Shown here piece by piece: positions 56,300-64,000 of a stretch of 64,000 nucleotides of DNA. Every line of letters begins with the position of its first letter. Position 1 is the stretch's first letter. The notes below the pieces were generated by a model. That model saw nothing but the letters and a program-made list of their open reading frames with translations, did not search any database and was not told the DNA's origin. Made by a program: the position numbers and the translations under genes. Source of the stretch: Serripes groenlandicus (lineage: Eukaryota; Mollusca; Bivalvia; Cardiida; Cardiidae); the NCBI GenBank assembly GCA_031761405.1, contig JASEVX010000005.1:30181127-30245126 (forward strand), read 5' to 3'.

Positions 56300-57812
56300 A
56301 TTAGAGACCTGTATCCGAATACCATCCAGAGGGTGTCATGTAAGAGTCTTGTTCACTATAAAACGCCTGTATCTGAATACCATCCAGAGGGTGTGATGTA
56401 AGAGTCTTGGTCACCATAATAGGCCTGTATCTGAATACCATCCAGAGGGTGTGATGTAAGAGTCTTGGTCACCATAATAGGCCTGTATCTGAATACCATC
56501 CAGAGGGTGTGATGTAAGAGTCTTGGTCACCATAATAGGCCTGTATCTGAATACCATCCAGAGGGTGTGATGTAAGAGTCTTGGTCACCATAATAAGCCT
56601 GTATCTGAATACCATCCAGAGGGTGTGATGTAAGAGTCTTGGTCACCATAATAGGCCTGTATCTGAATACCATCCAGAGGGTGTGATGTAAGAGTCTTGG
56701 TCACCATAATAGGCCTGTATTGGAATACCATCCAGAGAGTGTGATGTAAGAGTCTTGGTCACCATAAAAGGCCTGTGTCCGAATACCATCCAGAGAATGT
56801 GATGTAAGAGTCTTGTTCACCATAATAGGCCTGTATCCGAATACCATCCAGAGGGTGTGATGTAAGAGTCTTGGTCACCATAATAGGCCTGTATCCGAAT
56901 ACCATCCAGAGGGTGTGATGTAAGAGTCTTGGTCACCATAATAGGCCTGCATCTGAATACCATCCAGAGGGTGTGATGTAAGTCTTGTTCACCATAATAG
57001 GCCTGTATCCGAATACCATCCAGAGGGTGTGATGTAAGAGTCTTGGTCACCATAATAGGCCTGTATCTGAATACCATCCAGAGGGTGTGATGTAAGAGTC
57101 TTGGTCACCATAATAGGCCTGTATCTGAATACCATCCAGAGGGTGTGATGTAAGAGTCTTGGTCACCATAAAAGGCCTGTATCTGAATACCATCCAGAGG
57201 GTGTGATGTAAGAGTCTTGTCACCATAATAGGCCTGTTTCGGAATACCATCCAGAGGGTGTGATGTAATAGTTTTGGTCACCATAATAGGCCTGTATCTG
57301 AATACCATCCAGAGAGTGTGATGTAAGAGTCTTGTTCACCATAAAAGGCCTGTATCCGAATACCATCCAGAGGGTGTGATGTAAGAGTCTTGTTCACCAT
57401 AATAGGCCTGTATCCGAATACCATCTAGAGGGTGTGATGTAAGAGCCTTGGTCACCATAATAGGCCTGTATCTGAATACCATCCAAAGGGTGTGATGCAA
57501 GAGTCTTGGTTACCATAATAGGCCTGTATCTGAATACCATCCAGAGGGTGTGATGTAAGAGTCTTGGTCACCATAAAAGGCCTGTATCCGAATACCATCC
57601 AGAGGGTGTGATGTAAGAGTCTTGTTCACCATAATAGGTCTGTACCCGAATACCATCCAGAGGGTGTGATGTAAGAGTCTTGTTCACCATAAAAGGCCTG
57701 TATCAGAATACCATCCAGAGGGTGTGCTTTAATAGTCTTGGTCACCATAATAGGCCTGTATCTGAATACCATCCAGAGGGTGTGATGTTAGAGTCTTGGT
57801 CACCATATAACC
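56300..57812. repeat. 58-bp minisatellite, about 26 copies
   Basis: The unit reads CCTGTATCTGAATACCATCC, then AGAGGGTGTGATGTAAGAGT, then CTTGGTCACCATAATAGG. Variants (ATCCG/ATCTG, GTTCACC/GGTCACC) alternate irregularly. It lies in intron 3, before a HINE-like element. Minus-strand open frames over it are due to low stop density in the unit. Confidence 0.97.
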
Positions 57813-57857
57813 GACTTATTACCATAAGTTACATTAGTTAAAGCTCAACCAAACAGC

Positions 57858-58556
57858 CTTTTAGTATGCCCCCTTCGAAGAAGAGGGGGTATATTGCTTT
57901 GCACATGTCTGTCAGTAGGTTAGTTGGTAGGTCAGTTGGTAGTCGGTCGATCCGTCGGTAGATCAAAGCTTGTCCGAGTGATAACCCAACAATGCCTGCC
58001 TGGACCTATGGTCCTCAAACTTGACTTGGAGGTTGGGCCTGTCCAGTAGATGACCCCTATTGATTTTGACCCATTGAACGTAAAAAAGCCTGTCCGAGTG
58101 ATTGTGATTGACTCGACATTGCCTGCACCCATGGCCCTCAAACTTGACATGGAGGCTGGGGGTGACCAGTAGATGACCCCTATTGATTTTGAGGTCATCG
58201 CGGTCAAAGGTCAAGGTCACTGACCTTGAAAGTGAAATCTTGTCCAAGTGCTAACTCGACATTGCCTGCACCCATCGAAAAGGTCATCAGGTCAAAGGTC
58301 AAAATCTTGTCTGAGTGATAACCAGGAGGATACATGTTTATCTGCAAATATCAGTCATCACCTCACTGTAATTAAGAACTGTACCTTACCATCCTCAAAC
58401 TTTGAATGAACATAGGTCATAATCTTAAAAGACATCCAATGTGAAATGACAAATCAGCTGGCATTTCAGTCCATGCATATTTTATTCAATTGTCCTAATA
58501 TTCCTGACAACATGGCACTCAGGGGGGCATAATGTTTGACAAACATCTCATGTTTT
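57858..58556 (+). mobile_element. Pearl/HINE-like element 4 (ATGCCCCCT family)
   Basis: It starts TTTTAGTATGCCCCCTTC. Subterminal repeat ATGCCCCCT (57866-57874) forms a 5' hairpin with AGGGGGTAT. A GTAGGTTAGTTGGTAGGTCA microsatellite follows, then core repeats of about 120 bases (GCCTGTCCGAGTGAT, CCTCAAACTTGACTTGGAGG, AGTAGATGACCCCTATTGAT). It ends with AGGGGGGCAT (58521-58530), the hairpin ATGTTTG-A-CAAACAT (58532-58546) and CTCATGTTTT. The end lies about 12 bases before the exon 4 boundary. Confidence 0.82.
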
Positions 58557-58568
58557 GCTTTGCTTTAG

Positions 58569-58765
58569 CCCCTACAAGATCAGAAGGATAAAGTCCACTC
58601 ACTGTTCAGGCGGGTGGTGGTGGCGGCGATGTTATTATTCCTACTATCCCCACCATGGGGATTATTTTGAAGGATCTACCAGTGGAAAAAGTTACAGTAT
58701 TGCGTATAGGGCAACAGACAGAAGTGGACTGTGTGTAACATGCTCTTTTTACATAAGAGTTAAAA
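58569..58765 (+). CDS. Exon 4: second half of the HYR-like domain
   Basis: The acceptor TGCTTTGCTTTAG and donor GTAAGAGG (58766) bound 197 bases, entering in phase 2 and leaving in phase 1. The protein continues PYKIRRIKSTHCSGGWWWRR, then CYYSYYPHHGDYFEGSTSGK, then SYSIAYRATDRSGLCVTCSF and YIRVK. G.SY.I.Y.ATD.SG....C.F.I.V is the classic end of a HYR module. An unusual insert rich in Trp, Tyr and Cys (SGGWWWRRCYYSYYP) makes the domain longer than the usual ~80 residues. The acceptor's upstream sequence is largely mobile-element DNA. Confidence 0.85.
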
Positions 58766-58950
58766 GTAAGAGGTTAATCCTTTAAGTCATGTAGATACAC
58801 TTTGACACATCTGTAGCAGATGAAGTAAAGAAACAATGTGGTAATACGAGAATTTCGTTTAATGAGCAATTTTCGCTTTTGCCACAATGTTTTCAATTCT
58901 ATTCAATAATGATACTATTACTGCTATAGAATTTCTATATTTTTGCTTAG

Positions 58951-59828
58951 TTTTTAGCTCTACTGGCCAAAGGCCAGAAGGGCTTATGTCCTGGCGATTC
59001 GTCCGTCGTCCGTGCGTGCGTCCATCCGTCCGTCTGTCCGTCCGCATGAGGGTAGATTTTTTTTAGATTTTTTTGATTTTTTGTAACGGGTATCTCATTT
59101 GCATATTAATGTTATTCATTCCGTAAAAGGGGGTTAATTACGGAATGAATGCCATACTTGTGGGGTGCACCCCACAAAAAAACATCAAAGGAAATAACCC
59201 CACAAGTACTCTCCCATGAGTTCGTCTGTCCGTCCGTCCGTCTGTAAACAATTTCTTGTTAACACGATACAGTCTTCACTTTTGATTGTATCTTAACCAA
59301 TTCCTTTCCTTTCGAAAACCAGCCAGATCTGGTCTGATCTGGTCAAAATTGCTATAATAGAGCTTGTTAAAATGATACAGTCTTTATTTTTTATTGTATC
59401 TCAACCAAACTTATACAGTAGTTAGATATCCATGAGAGCTTGATTCCTTTCGAAAACAAGCCAGATCCGCCCCATGCATGACTGAATTATGGCCCTTGAA
59501 ATTGTCAAAATTGCTATAATAGGGCTTGTTAACATGACACAGTCCTTATTTTTGATTGTATCTCAATCAAACTTATACAGTAGTTAGATATCCATGAGAG
59601 TTTTGTTCATTTCTAAAAAACGGCCAGATCTACCCATGCATGGCTGGATTATGGCCCTTGAAATTGTCAAAGTTGCTATAATACAGCTTGTGAACACAAT
59701 AGAGCTTCCATTTACTATCTGATCTTCACCAAACTTAGATGGTATTTGAATATTGATGACATATTAGATCCTTTTGAAACAAGCCAGATCAATGCCAGTA
59801 GAGCATAGGCCCTCATGGGCCTCTTGTT
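58951..59828 (+). mobile_element. Pearl/HINE-like element 3 (GCTCTACTGGC family)
   Basis: It starts TTTTTAGCTCTACTGGCC. The inverted repeat GCTCTACTGGC (58957-58967) pairs exactly with GCCAGTAGAGC (59794-59804). The 5' hairpin is CTGGCC-AAA-GGCCAG. A CGTCCGTC microsatellite (58999-59044 and 59221-59246) is interrupted by a nested segment, and core repeats of about 170 bases follow (CAAACTTATACAGTAGTTAG, ATATCCATGAGAG). The 3' hairpin AGGCCC-TCAT-GGGCCT is at 59807-59822, then CTTGTT. No ORF. Confidence 0.87.
59051..59214. repeat. Segment interrupting the element 3 microsatellite
   Basis: It is bounded by CATGAG on both sides (59045-59050 and 59215-59220). It contains two hairpins: ATTCATTCCGTAA with TTACGGAATGAAT, and a TGTGGGGTGCACCCCACA palindrome. 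It may be a small nested insertion with a 6-base duplication. Confidence 0.5.
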
Positions 59829-59984
59829 TTGAAAAGTCGTCTTCTCTAGATTTGTTGGAGAAAAAAAATTGAGCAATTTCTCCTTTTGCCATAATGCTTT
59901 CAAAATACTTCTTTTAGATGACTCAAAATGAGACTGTCTGTGAGAAAAGGTAAATTTGTGCAGTTCAGGCATCTGAAGAATAGT

Positions 59985-60280
59985 GCATAGGTTTGTTAAT
60001 AAACCTTCGAAGTAATCACTGTTGTCACATAGGTTTGTTAATAAACCTTCGAAGTAATCACTGTTGTCACAAGTTTGTTAATAAACCTTCACAGTTAAAT
60101 TACTGTTGTCACATAGGTTTGTTAATAAACCTTCACAGTAATCGCTGTTGTCACATAGGTTTGTTAATAAACCTTCGAAGTAATCACTGTTGTCACAGGT
60201 TTGTTAATAAACTTTCACAGTAATCAATGTTGTCACATAGGCTTGTTAATAAACCTTCGCAGTAATCAATGTTGTTCCTA
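59985..60280. repeat. 42-bp tandem repeat, 7 copies
   Basis: The unit reads AGGTTTGTTAATAAACCTTC, then GAAGTAATCACTGTTGTCAC, then AT, and includes the palindrome GTTTGTTAATAAAC. 42 is divisible by 3, so a repetitive open frame appears; it is not coding evidence. Confidence 0.95.
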
Positions 60281-60511
60281 AAAAATAACATAATGGTTAT
60301 TGGACAAGATCCGGGATGGCTTCAATCGATTTTGAACTTGACAGTTTCACAAGTAAGCTTTGCAAAGGCTCTGCAAAATCCAACCATAGTTCATTTGCAA
60401 AAAGTGTTTATCAGGTCACTCATCGCATCTAATATAGACTTGTCCTAATGTTTATTTTCATAGAGCTTCACAGAACAGCAACATTTTGAGACATTCCATA
60501 AATGTTCTGTT

Positions 60512-60912
60512 GTAGGACGGGGACTAAATCTGTTGTAGATGGAGACTAAATCTGTTGTAGACGGGGACTGAATCTGTTGTAGATGGGGACTAAATCTGTT
60601 GTAGGCGGGGACTAAATCTGTTGTAGATGGGGACTAAATCTGTTGAAGATGGGGACTAAATTTATTGTAGATGGGGACTAAATCTGTTGTAGATGGGGAC
60701 TAAATCTATTGTAGATGGGGACTAAATATATTTTAGACGGGGACTAAATCTATTGGAGATAGCGACTAAATCTGTTTTAGATAGCTACTAAATCTGTTGA
60801 AGATGGGGACTAAATCTATTGTAGATGGGGACTAAATCTGTTGTAGATGGGGTGTGTGTGACTAAATCTGTTGTAGGCGGTGACTAAATATGTTGAAGAC
60901 GGGGACTAAATC
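60512..60912. repeat. 22-bp tandem repeat, about 18 copies
   Basis: The unit is CTGTTGTAGATGGGGACTAA plus AT, with TTGAAGAT, TAGGCGG and TTTTAGA variants. It lies in intron 4. Confidence 0.95.
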
Positions 60913-60924
60913 TTAATCAACACT

Positions 60925-61088
60925 TTCCCTGGATGCAGATACATTTACAGCAGAAGAATAAGCAATTCCTCACTCTGTTTTCATCTCTTCCATAATCATA
61001 CTTTCATTTATTGAAATTTTCCGTATTTTTGCCTACATGTATTTCCAAGTTATTTGTTGCAAATTTGTTGCACATGGTAAAGGGTTAA
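60925..61088 (+). mobile_element. TTAA-type MITE relic
   Basis: AACACTTTCCCTGGATGCAG and GAAGAATAAGCAATTCCTCA, ending TTGTTGCACATGGTAAAGGGTTAA without the extra bases of intact copies. It ends 28 bases before the sushi exon. Confidence 0.65.
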
Positions 61089-61116
61089 CAATTATCTATT
61101 GCTTTTTGTTTTACAG

Positions 61117-61293
61117 TTGCATCATGTTCAACTCCTAGAGTTCCAAGCTATGGTAGTGTTAACTGTCCAAGTGGTACCATTTACGGTCGAACATGTTACT
61201 TTTCCTGTCGAAGTGGATACACGCCGTCTATAACATCGACTTATTGTATGTCTAATGGACAGTGGTCAAATGGTGGCACATGTTCATGTCAAT
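61117..61293 (+). CDS. Exon 5: sushi (CCP) domain 1
   Basis: The acceptor TTGTTTTACAG and donor GTGAGTA (61294) bound 177 bases, a symmetric phase 1-1 module. It encodes (I)ASCSTPRVPSYGSVNCPS, then GTIYGRTCYFSCRSGYTPSI, then TSTYCMSNGQWSNGGTCSCQ. The C-P-G-x-C-x-x-x-C-x-x-GY-x-C-x-x-x-GQW-x-C pattern is that of sushi domains, which bind ligands in complement and adhesion proteins. It has six to seven cysteines instead of four, adding a likely extra disulfide that the next sushi exon shares. Its phase fits exon 4 exactly. Confidence 0.92.
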
Positions 61294-61301
61294 GTGAGTA
61301 A

Positions 61302-61521
61302 ATATTTAACTCTTCCCCACATACAACTAATCTACAGAAGACCCCTTTGAAAACATATACTCAAAAATATGGAAATGAAAGTAAAATTATTGAATAAAAT
61401 TTGAGACGTTGTGGCTAAAGGAGAAATTGCTTATCACAAGCAATTTCCCATTTAGCCACAATGTTTTCAAAATCAGTCTGCTGCAGAGGCATCAAAATGT
61501 GTATTTATGCGGGAAAGTTTG
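61302..61521 (+). mobile_element. TTAA-type MITE
   Basis: It starts AACTCTTCCCCACATACAAC. The centre AGAAATTGCTTATCACAAGC continues AATTTCCC. It ends CTGCTGCAGAGGCATCAAAA, TGCGGGAAAGTTTG. It starts nine bases after the exon 5 end. Confidence 0.8.
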
Positions 61522-61653
61522 AATTGGTTTTAGGTTTTCATCCAAAACAATTCTTTATACTGACTAGATATATATTTTTGTTTGAATTATGTTTTAGGAC
61601 CATTTCTATAGTACTTCCATTATAACATGGCGTTCCCTTGGGAAATACCAATG

Positions 61654-61883
61654 TTAACCCTTTCCCTCATATAGACGCTTTCTGACGCCTCTTCAGCAGA
61701 CGGCTTTTTGAAAACATAGTGACAAAAGAAGAAATTGCTCAAAACGAGCAATTTCTGCTTTTGACACAATGTTTTCCACTTTTAGTCATAGGTTATCCAT
61801 TCAATTATAGAGATTTTCTATGTTTTGACAATATATGTTCAAAGTCGTCTGCTGCAGAATTTTCGTATGAGGGAAAGGGTTAA
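61654..61883 (+). mobile_element. TTAA-type MITE, intact, first of a back-to-back pair
   Basis: TTAACCCTTTCCCTCATATA at the left and TATGAGGGAAAGGGTTAA at the right form near-perfect ends. The centre AGAAATTGCTCAAAACGAGC continues AATTTCTGC. The right-hand TTAA (61880-61883) is also the left TTAA of the next copy. Confidence 0.92.
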
Positions 61884-62094
61884 CCCTTTCCCACATACAA
61901 CAATTATGCAGCTGAATGTCTTTGAAAACACCCAGGCAAAAACATGTAAATGCTCTATAAAAGTAGGTATAATTACTAAAAAAGAGTTGAAAACATTGCG
62001 GCAAAAGAAGAAATTGCTTCTATTGAGCAATTTCTACTTTTGTAACAACGTTTTCAAAAGTCGTCCGCTGCAGAGGCGTCAGAAAGCGGGTTAA
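61880..62094 (+). mobile_element. TTAA-type MITE, second of the pair
   Basis: It starts TTAACCCTTTCCCACATACA. The centre AGAAATTGCTTCTATTGAGC continues AATTTCTAC. It ends GTCCGCTGCAGAGGCGTCAG, AAAGCGGGTTAA. It shares one TTAA with the copy on its left. Confidence 0.9.
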
Positions 62095-62142
62095 TAGTAA
62101 GTTTATCCTGACATGAGAACCACAGCCTATCCTTACAACCCT

Positions 62143-62466
62143 AAGAACTTCATTTGCCCACATGCAGACGCATTTTGACAGAAGACTGAAAATATTGAGA
62201 TAAAAGAAAATAATTCTCACAAATAATATCATATGCTCATACAAACAAGCAAACGTTAACCAATTGTAACATAACATACTTGAGGATTCATGACTGAACA
62301 TCTGGTAGTCATATCTGTGAAAACTCGGTAAATAAATTTGATTTAGCTCATTACTGTCGGGAACGTAATTTCTCATTTTGAGCAATTTCTTCTTTCGTTA
62401 CAATATTTTCAAAAGTTGTCTGCTGCAAAGGGGTCAGAAAACATCTATATGTGGGGAAAGGGTTAA
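62143..62466 (+). mobile_element. TTAA-type MITE, longer variant
   Basis: It starts TTTGCCCACATGCAGACGCA. The end GTTGTCTGCTGCAAAGGGGT, then TATGTGGGGAAAGGGTTAA, is well kept. The middle is longer than usual and lacks a clear central palindrome. Confidence 0.7.
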
Positions 62467-62583
62467 GCAATGTGAAACCACCTGCCCTTTGTTAATATTT
62501 TTAGGGCTAATGTGTCTAATAGGTCAATGTGCCGTCCATTGCTAAGGACAAACATATAGATATGTAGAATTACCTTATGGTAA

Positions 62584-62778
62584 TTAACCCTTTCGCACAT
62601 ACAGAGGCTTTTCAACAGAAGACTTTTGAAAACATTGTGGCAAAGGGAGAAATTGCTCATTGTTGTCTCAATGTATTCAACCATATTCAATAAGTGTTTT
62701 TTCATTTATAGAGAAATTCAATATTTTAGACAAAAAGTTTTCAAAGTCGTCTGCTGCAGATTTATCATGCATGGGAAA
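62584..62778 (+). mobile_element. TTAA-type MITE
   Basis: It starts TTAACCCTTTCGCACATACA. It has AAACATTGTGGCAAAGGGAG, then AAATTGCTCATTGTTG with half of the palindrome lost, and ends GTCGTCTGCTGCAGATTTAT, CATGCATGGGAAA. Confidence 0.82.
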
Positions 62779-62825
62779 CCAACAGTGAGTTATCGGTTTG
62801 TTTATTCCACTGATAAAATCAGCAC

Positions 62826-63140
62826 TTACCTTATGTAACCATATTTTTAATGGTCATATACATGTTATGTAACCATATTTATTATGTCATATACATGTTA
62901 TGTAACCATATTTTTAATGGTCATATACATGTTATGTAACCATATTTATTATGTCATATACATGTTATGTAACCATATTTTTAATGGTCATATACATGTT
63001 ATGTAACCATATTTTTAATGGTCATATACATGTTATGTAACCATATTTATTATGTCATATACATGTTATGTAAACATATTTATTATGGTCACATACATGT
63101 TATGTAACCATATTTATAATGGTCATATACATGTATATGC
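62826..63140. repeat. 32/34-bp tandem repeat, about 9 copies
   Basis: The unit is CATGTTATGTAACCATATTT with TTAATGGTCATATA or ATTATGTCATATA, alternating long and short forms. It is partly self-complementary (ATGTTA/TAACAT). It lies in intron 5. Confidence 0.95.
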
Positions 63141-63169
63141 ATTTAAATGAACAAAGGAGAAGCTTAGTA

Positions 63170-63366
63170 ATACCCTTTCCCACATACAACAAATTTGCAG
63201 CAGACCACTGTGAAATTATCTTAGCAAAACATGGCAAATCTCCATATATAAAAGTATAATTATTGAATAGAGTTAAAAATAAAAATAATGTGACAATTTT
63301 TGTCACAATATTTTCAATAGTTTACTGCATATGCGTCAAAATGTGTCTGGAAGTGGGAAAGGGTAC
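63170..63366 (+). mobile_element. TTAA-type MITE
   Basis: It starts ATACCCTTTCCCACATACAA, then CAAATTTGCAGCAGACCACT. The centre pairs ATAATGTGACAATTTTTGTC with ACAATATTTTC. It ends GTCTGGAAGTGGGAAAGGGT. Confidence 0.8.
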
Positions 63367-63452
63367 ATTTAGGCAACAGCAACTAAACTAGAGGCCGTAT
63401 TAAATTATGTAGAGTTCCCTCATTTTTGTCTTGATTCTTTCCAATCTTATAG

Positions 63453-63638
63453 CTATCGTAACATGTTCATCTGCGAATAAACCAACGTTGTCCAATGGCG
63501 GGTACTCGTGTAGTTCGTATTCAATGGCTGCCACATGCCATCCACTTTGTAACAGTGGATACAGGTTGACATCGTCACATCCCATTGTATGCAGTTCATC
63601 CGGACAATGGCAGCAAGCAGGAAGCCCAGGATGTGTGG
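63453..63638 (+). CDS. Exon 6: sushi (CCP) domain 2
   Basis: The acceptor CCAATCTTATAG and donor GTATGT (63639) bound 186 bases, phase 1-1 again. It encodes (S)IVTCSSANKPTLSNGGYS, then CSSYSMAATCHPLCNSGYRL, then TSSHPIVCSSSGQWQQAGSP and GCV. Six cysteines match those of exon 5 in spacing, including the extra pair, so the two exons look like tandem duplicates. The protein continues beyond the window, probably with more phase 1-1 modules. Confidence 0.92.
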
Positions 63639-63709
63639 GTATGTATTATTGATAGTCCCTTTGTCATGCTTGTTCTGGTTGTCATGGTTGTCATGCTTGT
63701 TCTGGTTGA

Positions 63710-63900
63710 ACCTATCCCACATGCAGACACATTTTGATGCATCTTCAGTTGAGGGCTTTTGATAACTATTAGAAAATGGAAAATTTGGCCATGGTGAGCA
63801 ATTTCTTCGATGGCCACAATGTTTCCATTTTTCTTTCAATAGATATACTATTTTTTATAGAGCTTTTCCATCATATTTAACGCTTTATATATGTGTCTGT
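63710..63900 (+). mobile_element. TTAA-type MITE relic
   Basis: It has CCTATCCCACATGCAGACAC and TTTTGATAACTATTAGAAAA; the centre is TTTGGCCATGGTGAGCAATT. The right end is lost. Confidence 0.6.
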
Positions 63901-63908
63901 TAAAATAA

Positions 63909-64000
63909 AAACAGACGGTTGCCCGAGCTAGGATTAGATCAGTATACTGTAAACTAACGGTTGCCTGAGCTAGGATTAGATCAGTATACTGTAAACTGAT
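63909..64000. repeat. ~42-bp tandem repeat running off the window
   Basis: ACAGACGGTTGCCCGAGCTA, then GGATTAGATCAGTATACTGT, then AAACTAACGG repeats once more to the last base. At least two copies are present; the array probably goes on. Confidence 0.85.

Larger units (their letters stand above)
58790..59950 (+). mobile_element. TTAA-type MITE split by a HINE-like element
   Basis: The left part 58790-58950 (CACATCTGTAGCAGATGAAG; centre ATTTCGTTTAATGAGCAATT; TATTTTTGCTTAGTTTT) and the right part from about 59829 (GAAAAGTCGTCTTCTCTAGA, TTTGTTGGAG) join in register with other family members. The insert lies in the run that reads ATGTTTTCAAAGTCG in intact copies. Confidence 0.75.

Noticed and set aside
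56817..57308. Repeated MVFRYRPIMVTK-type frames
   Set aside because: The 58-bp minisatellite has few stops on the minus strand. Three units make 58 codons, so frames recur by periodicity.
59993..60223. Repeat protein LLINLRSNHCCH
   Set aside because: It is a translation of the 42-bp tandem repeat (14 codons per unit); no start, splice or signal context.
1..64000. A defence, biosynthetic or regulatory gene cluster
   Set aside because: Only two real genes are visible (BCKDHB end and the sushi/HYR gene). No other protein domains beyond retroelement relics were found on either strand.

Overview
This window is animal nuclear DNA: intron-rich, AT-rich, with no operons or bacterial-type genes, and dominated by repeats. 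tRNA-derived SINEs with several head types, pearl/HINE-like elements with internal core repeats, abundant TIR elements, and the two genes present together suggest a marine invertebrate, most likely a bivalve mollusc. That assignment is an inference and not proven. Coding DNA is only about 1.2 kb of 64 kb.

Genes. (1) Positions 381-467 and 1549-1689 are the last two coding exons of BCKDHB, the E1-beta subunit of the mitochondrial branched-chain 2-oxoacid dehydrogenase, on the + strand; the rest of the gene lies to the left of the window. (2) A second + strand gene spans at least 36944 to 63638 and leaves the window on the right. It starts with a signal-peptide exon, followed by a cysteine-containing exon, two exons that together make a HYR-like domain, and two sushi (CCP) exons. 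All five exon junctions agree in reading phase. It would encode a secreted or extracellular adhesion/complement-like protein.

Layout. 0-2 kb: BCKDHB 3' end. 2-13 kb: two related pearl/HINE-like elements, a nested third one, a decayed LINE RT remnant, a SINE and perfect palindromes. 13-20 kb: a 207-bp dimeric satellite interrupted by a 246-bp repeat. 20-24 kb: SINEs, a decayed coding remnant and another tandem-core element. 24.2-27.6 kb: a ~60-bp minisatellite. 28-30 kb: MITEs. 30.5-34.4 kb: a 1762-bp higher-order repeat in which each half carries a SINE and a satellite monomer. 35-64 kb: the secreted-protein gene, with introns filled by MITEs, SINEs, a decayed LTR-retroelement pol (51.3-52.6 kb), minisatellites and two more HINE-like elements.

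Most notable. At least five insertions from four sequence families share one architecture: T-run, 5' hairpin, subterminal inverted repeat, CG-rich microsatellite, tandem core repeats, the same inverted repeat, a 3' hairpin, then CTCTTGTT or a close variant. Three of them can be compared with an empty site inside this same window, and all three went into T runs with no evident long target duplication. This fits the Helentron/HINE (pearl, CvE) type of non-autonomous rolling-circle element. A second theme is a TTAA-flanked, internally palindromic MITE family (piggyBac-like termini) with well over 20 copies. I saw no defence system, gene cluster or other new biochemical system.
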